64,000 bases of DNA, taken from the NCBI RefSeq assembly GCF_014873535.1, contig NZ_JADBEF010000001.1, positions 7,192,001 to 7,256,000 of the forward strand, given 5' to 3'. The stretch comes from Nonomuraea africana. GTDB lineage: Bacteria > Actinomycetota > Actinomycetes > Streptosporangiales > Streptosporangiaceae. Position numbers and translations under genes: made by a program. Every line of letters starts with the position of its first letter. The stretch's first letter is position 1. This document shows, piece by piece, positions 54,581 through 62,159 of this stretch. The notes beneath the pieces are model-generated. The model saw only the letters and a program-made list of their open reading frames with translations, did no database searches and was not told the DNA's origin.

Positions 54581-54670
54581 GGCCTAGCCTCCGGTGATGG
54601 ACGAGTCGTCTCCCGTGGTCACCGGCCCGGTGATGTCACGACCCGCCGCCACCCCGCGATTCGACGCGGT
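54498..54670. repeat. Direct repeat encoding the shared motif (59 bp, two copies)
   Basis: Copies at 54498-54556 (NLR N-terminus) and 54612-54670 (small protein C-terminus) differ at 3 of 59 positions. They encode the common VAAGRDITGPVTTGD segment in the two neighbouring genes. Confidence 0.85.
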
Positions 54671-55024
54671 CACCATGTTGCCTGCGACCGTGTGGCCGGT
54701 GGCGGTCTCGGCCTGCTCCAGCATGTCGCGCACGTCGTCGGCCAGCTGCGGGTCCTCCTGCAACTGCTCCGCCAGGTAGACCCGCAACGCGGCCTGGAAG
54801 TCAGCGTTGTCAGGGTCTCGGATCAGCCTTTCCAGCTCCCTGGGCACCTCTGCCTGCTCGGGCTCGGCGCCGAAGAACCGCTGAAGGATCTTCCGCCCCC
54901 ACTGCACCGTGGCGTCGGCCGCGTCCTCCTGCACCCGCCCGAGGACCGCTCCTCCATACGCACTCACCGCCGCCACCACGTAAGGCGACGCCGTACCGAC
55001 TAACGCTACGAGTTCCCCGCTCAT
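54584..55024 (-). CDS. Small helical (Bell-like) protein with C-terminal amyloid-type motif, candidate NLR effector
   Basis: 146 residues from ATG 55024 (GAGGGG upstream). Residues about 5-30 form a hydrophobic, Ala/Gly-rich helix (ALVGTASPYVVAAVSAYGG). Amphipathic helices follow to about 112 (VQWGRKILQRFFG, LERLIRDPDNADFQAALRVYLAEQL, VRDMLEQAE). The last 25 residues hold VAAGRDITGPVTTGD, matching the N-terminus of the adjacent NLR at 22 of 25 positions. This layout is that of bacterial Bell-domain proteins, analogues of fungal HeLo/HET-S pore-forming cell-death effectors, paired with NLRs through shared amyloid motifs. Assignment to Bell is by architecture, not by alignment. Confidence 0.75.
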   Translation of the reverse strand: MSGELVALVGTASPYVVAAVSAYGGAVLGRVQEDAADATVQWGRKILQRFFGAEPEQAEVPRELERLIRDPDNADFQAALRVYLAEQLQEDPQLADDVRDMLEQAETATGHTVAGNMVTASNRGVAAGRDITGPVTTGDDSSITGG

Positions 55025-56106
55025 GAGACACCCCTCTGGACGGCACCGACCCCCGGGCGATGCGACCACCACACCTCGTCAAGAGAAAGGTAACCCGCCC
55101 CTCCCGACAACGGCTTCGCCGAAATCACGGCTCTCGTCTGGATGGTCCTCCCACCGGTCGCCTCCCAGCTCTTCCACGTCCTCCTGATCCAGGAAGTCGA
55201 GAAGACGGCTCGGCTGATCACCTGGGCGCCCCCATCTACCCGGCCACGGTCACGAACCAGCCCCGGCAAGCTGATCGAGGCATCTGCACTGCTCTTGGAG
55301 GGCGTCCCCCTTTACGTCGCCGCTGCCCCGCTCGCGGCCTACCTCGTGGACCGCGATCACCCCGAGCACTCGGCGATGATCGCGGACCACATCAAGCCCG
55401 TCCTGTCTGGCGCGCCGCCGTGCAGTTCAACCTCGAGGCGCCTCGTCGGTCCAGCCGAGCCGCTTGATTATCGCTCGGGGTCGGCGACCGCTCCGTCGAG
55501 GGACATAGTCATGCAAGGTTCTCTCTTGGCGGGGAACATGGATAACAGTGATTGCCCGTTCCCGGGAGACCCTTCCGTCAGATCGCCCCACCGACCGCTA
55601 CGAACCCAAACGCCTGTTCGCCGCGGCCGCACGCGTGCGCAAAGACCACCGATGGCGTCGGTGTAGCCGACGACCACGCGTACAGCCGCAGCTCGATCGG
55701 GCCGGGTCACCTCGATGGGCGCATCCAGGATCGGGGTGCTCGGGGCGAGCCGTTCCTGTCGGTTCCCGCTCCTCGCTGATCGCGTCGAACACCTCATCCC
55801 CGCTCACCCGCAGCAGGCTCGTCACCGAACACGCCGGCCCGGAGGCGCGCCGGGTCTTGCGGTTCGTCCCAGGACTTCGTACGGTTCGCCCGGATCCAGT
55901 GAGCACAAGTGAGCACCGAATGGCCTGCTTCTCGCCCTCGTAAGTGAGCGATCACCGGCGTTAGCCTCCCTGCGGTCCGGCCCCATCCTCGCCGCCCCCC
56001 GGGAAAGTGCCACGCACGATCGGCCTGCGCGTGCTTCGGCGCCGTTTTGACATGCCATTCCAGGTGAACCGACCCCGGTGACCTGACCTCTCTCAGGAGG
56101 AGACCT
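55025..56106. other. 1.1-kb gene-poor stretch with integrase debris
   Basis: Contains a tyrosine-integrase remnant (55210-55410). Around 55480-55900 are short protein-like pieces on the minus strand (TSLLRVSGDEVFDAISEER; ILDAPIEVTRPDRAAAVRVVVGYTDAIGG) in different frames, suggesting a decayed gene I cannot identify. No intact gene was found. Confidence 0.5.
55210..55410 (+). pseudogene. Tyrosine integrase C-terminal remnant, frameshifted and deleted
   Basis: GAPIYPATVTNQPR in one frame continues after a one-base shift as KLIEASALLLEGVPLYVAA. The DNA closely matches the integrase piece at 60.5 kb, but here an extra G (CCCCGGCAAG versus CCCCGCAAG) breaks the frame and about 75 bp including the catalytic HDLRH segment are missing. 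Confidence 0.65.
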
Positions 56107-57657
56107 GTGTATCTCACTCAAGGACTGCACCGAGCCGTCCAGCTGACGCCGGACCTGCCCGCCACCATCTGCGGAGACCGAGTGCGCACCTGGCGGGAGA
56201 GCGCGGACCGCGTCGCCCGGCTCGCCGGGGCGCTGCGCGAGCTGGGCGTGACCAAGGGAGACCGGGTCGCGATGCTGTCGCTCAACTCCGACCGCTACCA
56301 CGAGTACCTGCTGGCCGTCTGGTGGGTGGGCGGCGCGGTGAACCCGGTCAACATCCGCTGGAACCCGGTGGAGATCGGATACTCGCTGAGCGAGTCCGAG
56401 ACCACGGTCCTGCTGGTGGACGACCTCTTCGCCGCCTATGTCCCGGCGCTGCGCGACTACTGCCCGGACCTGGCCACCGTGATCCACTGCGGGGACGGCG
56501 CCACTCCCGATGGGATGACGCCATACGAAGAGCTGATCACGAACGCCGACCCGGTCGCCGACCTTCGGCTGGGCGGAGACTCCCTGGCCGGCCTGTTCTA
56601 CACCGGGGGCACAAGTGGACGTCCCAAAGGCGTCATGCTCAGCCATGCCAACATGCTGGTTTCTGTGATGGGCTCCGTGGCGCAGGGCGGCCCCGCGGTG
56701 CCGGGCGGGCGGATGCTCCACTCCGCCCCGCTGTTCCACATCGCCGGCCTGGCGGCATGGATCGGGCAGTACCTGGTCGGCGGCACCCATGTCATGGTTC
56801 CGGCGTTCGACCCGGTGAGCGTCATGAAGGCCGTCCAGGAGCATGAAGTCACCTCGGCATTGATGGTCCCCTTGATGATCCAGGCCCTGGTGGATCACCC
56901 TCAACTCGGTTCCTACGACCTGTCGAGCATGACCTCGATCATCTACGGGGCCTCGCCGATCTCCGAGGACGTCCTCACTCGCGCCATGAAGGAGTTCCCG
57001 GCGGCCGGGTTCACCCAGGGTTACGGGATGACGGAGCTGGCGTCGACGGCGACCCTGCTGAGGGCCGAAGACCACGTGGCGGGGGGCAGGCTACTGCGCA
57101 GTGCGGGACGGGCCGCCACACACTGCGAGGTACGGATCGTGGACGCCGACGGCAACGAGGTACCGCGCGGCACCGTCGGCGAAGTAATCGTCCGTGGCGG
57201 CCATGTGATGCTCGGCTACTGGAACGATCCGGACGAGACCGCCGCCGTGGTGCGCGACGGCTGGATGCACAGCGGCGACGGGGGCTACATGGACGAGGGG
57301 GGGTACTTGTACATCGTCGACCGGATCAAGGACATGATCGTCACGGGCGGGGAGAACGTCTACTCCACCGAGGTGGAGAACGCCGTCTCGCAGCATCCGG
57401 CGGTCGCCGCCTGCGCGGTGATCGGCGTACCGGACGAGCAGTGGGGCGAGCGCGTCCACGCCATCATCGTCCTCCAGCCGGGCGCCACCGCGACCGCCGA
57501 GGAGATCCGCACGCACGCGAAGGGCCTCATCGCCGGCTACAAGGCCCCCCGCACCTGCGAGTTCGTCGAGGCACTCCCCATCTCTGGCGCGGGCAAGATT
57601 CTCAAGCGCGAGCTGCGCGGAAAGTACTGGGACGACAGCGATCGGCAAGTCGGCTGA
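56107..57657 (+). CDS. Acyl-CoA synthetase / AMP-dependent ligase
   Basis: 516 residues from GTG 56107, after AGGAGG. ANL-superfamily motifs: P-loop FYTGGTSGRPKGVMLSH, A5-like QGYGMTELAST, hinge region DRIKDMIVTGGENVYSTEVE, and the catalytic Lys near the C-terminus in ISGAGKILKRELR. It activates a carboxylic acid (probably medium/long-chain or aromatic) as acyl-AMP and then acyl-CoA. It lies between integrase remnants and so is perhaps acquired. Not linked to other fatty-acid genes. Confidence 0.9.
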   Translation: MYLTQGLHRAVQLTPDLPATICGDRVRTWRESADRVARLAGALRELGVTKGDRVAMLSLNSDRYHEYLLAVWWVGGAVNPVNIRWNPVEIGYSLSESETTVLLVDDLFAAYVPALRDYCPDLATVIHCGDGATPDGMTPYEELITNADPVADLRLGGDSLAGLFYTGGTSGRPKGVMLSHANMLVSVMGSVAQGGPAVPGGRMLHSAPLFHIAGLAAWIGQYLVGGTHVMVPAFDPVSVMKAVQEHEVTSALMVPLMIQALVDHPQLGSYDLSSMTSIIYGASPISEDVLTRAMKEFPAAGFTQGYGMTELASTATLLRAEDHVAGGRLLRSAGRAATHCEVRIVDADGNEVPRGTVGEVIVRGGHVMLGYWNDPDETAAVVRDGWMHSGDGGYMDEGGYLYIVDRIKDMIVTGGENVYSTEVENAVSQHPAVAACAVIGVPDEQWGERVHAIIVLQPGATATAEEIRTHAKGLIAGYKAPRTCEFVEALPISGAGKILKRELRGKYWDDSDRQVG

Positions 57658-58277
57658 CAGGACTGATCTATGAAGTGATCGGCTACACCCTGAGCCTGTT
57701 GCGACCCGTGCTTGTCCGAGTCATTGATCAGCCCAGACCTCATCGTTACCGTGTGTGAGTGGCGAGGATTTGCTATGCGATGCGGCTCTTGCTGCTCATC
57801 GCGGCCACCAGCCGGCCCCTTGAGCGAGCAAGGGCAGCGGCTTGCACCAGCGCACGCCCAGCGCAGTTGCCGCAGTTCCATGCGGGCACCCTTTCCAGGC
57901 TGCATTCAGCCGATTCTCCCGTCTGGCCCTCAAGGAACGTGGGGCAGCCAGCGGCCGCCTTAGCCGTAAGAGATCACCGGCTATGGCTCGTCAGACGTGC
58001 CCCAGCTCTAGCCTGAACGCAGAAGACCGGCCAGCGGGAGTCGGTGACCTGGACGTCGTAGTCGCCCTGCGCCAGCAGATGCGCGTCCTGTCAGCTCGCC
58101 TCGCGCTCATGGGAGAACATCGCCAGGCGTTCCCCGGCATCGGCGGGACGGTGAAGGTTGCCCCGCGGTCCACGCTGACGAACCGGTGGGTGTGGCGGTC
58201 GACCCATGTCTCGTAACTCGTCGATGCCGACCACGTCGGCCAGCGGCCCGCGCCGCGTCGCGCGCCGCATCCAGGGC
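57658..58277. other. 620-bp stretch without an intact gene
   Basis: On the minus strand around 58215-58010, coding-like pieces occur in different frames (SYETWVDRHTHRFVSVDRGATFTVPP; LLAQGDYDVQVTDSRWPVFCVQ), probably a decayed gene of unknown family. The 5' part (57658-57990) shows nothing recognisable. Confidence 0.4.
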
Positions 58278-58530
58278 TCAAGCGCGGGCGGCGAGGCCGG
58301 CGAACGCGCGAATCCTGGCGTTCTCCCTCGTGGTGTTCCAGACCAGCCGCAGGCGGCCTCCGGCGCGTCCGCGATGGGGATGTAGGCGATGTCCGGCCCG
58401 TAGTAGCGGGTGGCCTGGCAGGTGAGCGGGACCACCGCCCTGCCCGCCGCCACCAGAGCGAGTGCCGCCTGGAAGGTTGTCACCGACGGACTGCCTGCGC
58501 CCCATTGGTGAAGATTGCTCACCAATGGTG
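58278..58530 (-). pseudogene. LysR-family regulator, C-terminal fragment
   Basis: Effector-domain end of a LysR regulator: SVTTFQAALALVAAGRAVVPLT, then RYYGPDIAYIPIADAPEA. After a frameshift, LRLVWNTTRENARIRAFAGLAARA leads to a stop. The DNA-binding half is absent. It points away from the isochorismatase-like gene, the usual divergent arrangement for a LysR and its target. Confidence 0.7.
58502..58528. promoter_or_regulatory. 10-bp perfect inverted repeat upstream of the isochorismatase-like gene
   Basis: CCATTGGTGA and TCACCAATGG separated by 7 bp, about 90 bp before the start at 58617. A candidate operator (or remnant regulatory site) between the LysR fragment and the hydrolase gene. Confidence 0.5.
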
Positions 58531-58616
58531 AGCCAGATCGCGATTGTTCCAGCAGGCCCGCGCATCGAGGCTGGATGCGCGTCACCAACCGTGACGATCA
58601 GAAGAGAGAGGCAGAA

Positions 58617-59237
58617 ATGCAGGACCGATTCCACACCCCCTTGACCGCGGACAACGCCGCCCTCCTGCTGGTGGACCACCAGATCGGGCTGTTCACCGGG
58701 GTGCGCGACATTACCGTGAGCGAGCTGAAGCACAACGTCACAAGCCTGGCCAAGGCCGCACTGCGCCTGAAGCTGCCGATCGTCGTCACCACCACGGCCG
58801 CTGACAGCATGTGGGGACCGCTCATCCCTGGATTGCAGGCCGTACTCCCCGAGGAGCTGAAGGTGATCGACCGGAGCTCGGTGAACGCCTGGCAGGACGA
58901 CCGGGTACGCGACGCCGTCGAGGCGACCGGACGCAGCAAACTCCTCATCGCGGGGATCTCACTCGAGGTCTGCGCCGCGTTTCCCGCGATCTCCGCGACC
59001 GCGGCAGGCTATGACGCTTACGTGGCCGTCGACGCCTGTGGCACCTTCTCCCGGACCAAGCGGGAGACCGGGCTCCTCCGGTTGCAGCAGGCGGGTGTGA
59101 TCGTGAGCGACTACGCCACGCTCGCCGTAGAGATCCTCGCCGACAACGCGCACCCGATCGCCGGCGAGGTCTACGGCGACCTCGACATGCCGTTCGCCAC
59201 CCTCGTCGGACAGCTCGCCGCGGCCTACAGCCGCTGA
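58617..59237 (+). CDS. Isochorismatase-family cysteine hydrolase (YcaC-like)
   Basis: 206 residues from ATG 58617. Catalytic triad of the superfamily: Asp in LLLVDHQIG (about 20), Lys in SELKHNV, and Cys in GISLEVCAAFPA, with the cis-peptide region before it. Family members hydrolyse amides or isochorismate; the YcaC-like subgroup has uncertain substrates. GAAGAGAG lies upstream. Followed by an alpha/beta hydrolase gene about 95 bp downstream, possibly the same transcript. Confidence 0.88.
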   Translation: MQDRFHTPLTADNAALLLVDHQIGLFTGVRDITVSELKHNVTSLAKAALRLKLPIVVTTTAADSMWGPLIPGLQAVLPEELKVIDRSSVNAWQDDRVRDAVEATGRSKLLIAGISLEVCAAFPAISATAAGYDAYVAVDACGTFSRTKRETGLLRLQQAGVIVSDYATLAVEILADNAHPIAGEVYGDLDMPFATLVGQLAAAYSR

Positions 59238-59332
59238 CCCCGGTGTGGCCTGCCCGCCTTGAGACCAGAGTCGGAATTCACTCGCGATCCTGAGCGGAGC
59301 AGGCCCACGTAACCAGAGGAAGGAGCCGCGAA

Positions 59333-60052
59333 ATGGCGGTCATCGTTTTCATGCACGCGTTCGGATCCAGCGGGCGCGCCTGGCAGCCGCAGATCCGCCA
59401 GTTGGGAGACAGCCATCGGGTGCTCGCTCCTGACCTACCCGGTCACGGCGCGACGCCGGGACCGTTCTCGCTGGAACGGGCAGTCGCATCGATTCGTTCG
59501 GTGATCCTTGGCGAGGCCGAGCCCGTCCACCTCGTGGCTGTCTCCGGTTCGGTCAGCGTGGCGCTGCTGGTCGCGCTGGCCGAGCCAGCTCAGGTCGCTG
59601 GCTTGATCTTGTCCGGGGGTACGGCACACGGCGGGCGCGGAGACGCTGTGCAACGCCTCATGGTGCGCCTGATGCCGGAGGGGCTGATCGTGAGCATCCT
59701 CAAGGGCATGTACGCCGGAGGCAAGGCCGAACACCTGGACCAGGCCGCCCAGGACCTGCGCCACGCGGGGAAGGCCACCATCCTCGCGGGACTGGCGGAG
59801 CTGGGCCGGCTCGATCTGCGCGACCGACTCGGCGAGATCAAGGTCCCGGCCCTCGTGCTCAACGGAGCCAAGGACAAGGCCAACCTGCCGCATGCCGAGG
59901 AGATCGCCGCCGGCATTCACGGCGCCGAACACCGGGTGATCCCGAACGCCGGTCACATCTGGAATCTCGAGCAGCCCGAGCTGTTCACCCGGACAATCCA
60001 CGAGTTCGTCAGGGCGGTGTCGGCGCCCAGCCCGTCCAGCACCCGGGCGTAG
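59333..60052 (+). CDS. Alpha/beta hydrolase with foreign C-terminal tail
   Basis: 239 residues from ATG 59333 (AGGAAGGAG upstream). Oxyanion-side HAFGSSGRAWQPQ, PDLPGHGATPG, nucleophile region VAVSGSVSVALLVAL (Ser elbow without the usual first Gly), acid around NGAKDKANLP, and His in NAGHIWNLEQPE. After FTRTIHEFV the last 12-15 residues are read from the antisense of a Tn3-transposase fragment, so the native C-terminus was replaced. The core fold seems complete. Confidence 0.83.
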   Translation: MAVIVFMHAFGSSGRAWQPQIRQLGDSHRVLAPDLPGHGATPGPFSLERAVASIRSVILGEAEPVHLVAVSGSVSVALLVALAEPAQVAGLILSGGTAHGGRGDAVQRLMVRLMPEGLIVSILKGMYAGGKAEHLDQAAQDLRHAGKATILAGLAELGRLDLRDRLGEIKVPALVLNGAKDKANLPHAEEIAAGIHGAEHRVIPNAGHIWNLEQPELFTRTIHEFVRAVSAPSPSSTRA

Positions 60053-60490
60053 GCACTTTCCAGCGCACTGGCCATCTCGGCAAGATGCCCGGCTGGTTCC
60101 AGTGCTAGCGAGGTCAGCACGCGTGGCCGCCCCTGGTCCCACGCATCCCCGCCCAGCAGTCGGGCCCGCGGGTCGCTCCATCGATCCGAGCCCTCGGCGA
60201 ACACATCCCGCCGCCGCAACCCCTGGTGCCAGTGCATGAGGGCGCACAGCACGAACGCGGCCTTGTCGATGTGCCTTTCAGGGAGGTCGAGGTTGCGGTA
60301 GATCAACGGCCGCCACGATCCGGGAATCAGTTCATCGTGGTCGGCGATGTTCGCCGGGCCGTGGCGGCGGTGGTTCTTGGCCATCGCCGCAGCGGCGCGC
60401 ACCATCGCCGGCACCGCCGCCCCGGCCTCGACCGCCCGGAACTGGATGGTGGTCAGCAGCGACTCGATGAAGCCCTGCACCGTGCGCAGG
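60006..60490 (-). pseudogene. Tn3-family transposase, internal/C-terminal fragment
   Basis: On the minus strand ALRTVQGFIESLLTTIQFRAVEAG, HRRHGPANIADHDELIPGSWRPLIYRNL, LPERHIDKAAFVLCALMHWHQGLRRRDVFAEGSDRWSDPRARLLGG match actinobacterial Tn3 transposases. Both ends are truncated: one at the integrase fragment (60490), one inside the alpha/beta hydrolase gene end. Confidence 0.72.
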
Positions 60491-60757
60491 GCGTATGACC
60501 ACGTCTTCCTGACCGCCTGGGGCGGCCCCATCTACCCCACCACGGTCACGAACTTGCCCCGCAAGCTAATCGAGGCCCACAACAAGACCACCGCCGACAA
60601 GCTCCCGATGATCCGCCTACACGACCTCCGCCACCTGCACGCGACCATGCTGCTCCTGGCTGGCGTCCCCGTTCACATCGTCGCGGCTCCGGCGAGCTGT
60701 CTCGCGCGGCTGGGACTACGAGCAGCGAGGCTCTGCGTTCGCCCTCACCGTCGCTGA
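60491..60757 (+). pseudogene. Tyrosine integrase, C-terminal catalytic fragment
   Basis: VFLTAWGGPIYPTTVTNLPRKLIEAHN, then IRLHDLRHLHATMLLLAGVPVHIVA contains the H-x-x-R catalytic block of tyrosine recombinases. The tail after it is out of register and ends at 60757 without the terminal catalytic Tyr region. It lies 155 bp from the tRNA-Thr half-site at 60912. Confidence 0.75.
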
Positions 60758-60877
60758 GGATGAGCTGGCCACCCCGCCAGGCCACTACGACACCTGATTC
60801 TGATCCCTGTTAGCCGCGAGTCCAGAGGATGGAGCTACCGAAGATCGACTAAGGCTCTGTCAGCAAGGGTGTTAGCC

Positions 60878-60910
60878 AAAGGCCCCCTGTGATCATCACA
60901 GAGGGCCTTT
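60878..60910. terminator. Copy of the tRNA-Thr terminator hairpin at the far att end
   Basis: AAAGGCCCCCTGTGA/TCACAGAGGGCCTTT closely resembles the 32-bp palindrome next to the intact tRNA-Thr, with a few differences. It flanks the 46-bp att repeat. Confidence 0.6.
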
Positions 60911-60911
60911 C

Positions 60912-60957
60912 ACCTGGAGCCGCCTTCGGGATTCGAACCCGAGACCCCTTCATTACG
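60912..60957. repeat. att half-site: 46-bp perfect copy of the tRNA-Thr 3' half
   Basis: Identical to 63030-63075 over 46 bp, from the anticodon loop through the T-arm and acceptor 3' strand to CCA. The identity ends abruptly at 60957. This is the classic signature of integrase-mediated insertion into a tRNA gene. Confidence 0.9.
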
Positions 60958-61097
60958 GAGCAAAATCGAACATAGGTTCGATGATTGAGATAGCCCTCTA
61001 CGGCCAGCATCGGACCGTCCGTCGGCGTCCACCTACGTCCGCGATCGACTTCCGTCGTTGTCACCCAGTTAGACACCCAGAGCCCAAAGCAAAGAAG

Positions 61098-61316
61098 GCG
61101 CTTCGCGCGCCCCTTGGGCGCTCCGCGCTGGGACGCTTCGCGCCCAAAAGCGGCTGCACCATCTTTTGGGGTTGATCTCGAGATGCAGCAGGGAGGGGCC
61201 TACATGTCCGGCACGGCTCACGATGACTGCGCCCGGTGATCCCCCCAGAATGGTTCAGCCGCTCCTGGACGCGAAGCGTCCCAGCGCGAAGCGCGGACAA
61301 GGCGCGCGAAGCACCG
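61098..61316. repeat. Long imperfect inverted repeat
   Basis: The arm at about 61098-61177 (GCGCTTCGCGCG..., CGCGCTGGGACGCTTCGCG, AAGCGGCTGCACCAT) pairs with the arm at about 61236-61316 (ATGGTTCAGCCGCT..., GCGAAGCGTCCCAGCGCG). Roughly 80-bp arms and a 60-bp loop give a large cruciform or hairpin-RNA potential. The 61079-61439 stretch has no gene. Confidence 0.65.
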
Positions 61317-61344
61317 CTACGGAACTCAGACTTCACACTGTAGC

Positions 61345-61436
61345 CGGGGACAGGGGGACAGCCTGTCCCCGACAGTGTCCCCGGACGTTCTCAGCGTTTC
61401 CCCTGGTCAGCACTCGTTCGGGGACAGCAGGGACAC
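61345..61436. repeat. GGGGACA/TGTCCCC repeat cluster
   Basis: Several direct and inverted copies of GGGGACA within 61345-61385 (GGGGACA, GGGGACA, TGTCCCC, TGTCCCC) and another GGGGACA...GGGACA near 61420-61435. They are arranged like protein-binding iterons in the remnant element. Confidence 0.45.
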
Positions 61437-61439
61437 TTC

Positions 61440-62039
61440 CTACCTCACTGCCCCGGCGGGCTCTCGCTCCAGATCGCTCAGCAGTACGAGAAGCTGCTTG
61501 GCCAAAGCGTGTTCAAGCCTCCTGAACTCATCGAGCTGGATCGAGACGTTGCGCTGAACCTGGATTGCCCTTCCGCCGGTGGAAGGCTCGAATAGGTCCG
61601 CCACCACGCCGTAGGGCTCACTGCCGCCGACGGAATAGACGACCGCTCCCCGCCGCAAGCGTGGACATGAGACCAGCGCGTCGGGGATACAGGTCAAGCA
61701 GGTTGGGGGCGCGTTCGTGTACCCGGCCGTTCCCGGCGCGCCATTGGGCCCGTCGGCCAGCAGCCACCAGATTCGGCCAGTGGCACGGTCAACGGCGGAG
61801 TCTCCGCACACCTGGCACAACCGGTGAAGCATGCATCGTCGCTATCTGAGGGTGTTCACCAACTTCCACTCTGGGCGCCCTCGTGTTGAGAGCCCCTGCC
61901 GAGCCCATAGGACGCCGTACATCCAGTCCTGTGGGCGTGGGTCTGCGTAGGCGAGCCGGAGTCCAGCCGCTTCGTCAGCCCACGCGAACCCGAGAGGGTG
62001 CGGCACGGTCTCCTCGAACCAGGCCGTGATGTAGGGCAC
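61440..62039 (-). pseudogene. Zinc-finger-like integrative-element protein interrupted by an in-frame TAG
   Basis: From GTG 62039 the frame reads ITAWFEETVPHPLGFA, WMYGVLWARQG, KLVNTLR, then TAG (61844-61842), then in the same frame RRCMLHRLCQVCGDSAVD, WWLLAD, CLTCIPDALVSCPRLRRG, and a helical C-terminus. Homologues I recall read LRQ at the stop, so one C-to-T change (CAG to TAG) explains it. The full length would be 199 residues. Two CxxC pairs suggest zinc binding. The family is common beside GntR genes in actinomycete elements; function unknown. Confidence 0.75.
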
Positions 62040-62102
62040 GCGAAGGGCTGTGGTCAGGCAAGGCTTCCCGTGTGGAGTGGGTCAGCACACCTCTATGGTT
62101 GG

Positions 62103-62144
62103 GCTATTACGCAATAGCGTAAAGGTGCAGGAGCGCTATAGCGC
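62103..62144. promoter_or_regulatory. Nested palindromes upstream of the element GntR gene
   Basis: TTACGC-aata-GCGTAA (62107-62122) overlaps GCTATT-acgc-AATAGC (62103-62118), followed by the 12-bp palindrome GCGCTATAGCGC (62133-62144). They sit just before the GntR start and are candidate autoregulatory operators. Confidence 0.6.
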
Positions 62145-62159
62145 CAGAATCATGGGACG

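Noticed and set aside
55468..55797. A 109-codon minus-strand open frame in the gene-poor stretch
   Set aside because: Coding-like only in part, with pieces continuing in other frames; treated as possible decayed DNA rather than a gene.
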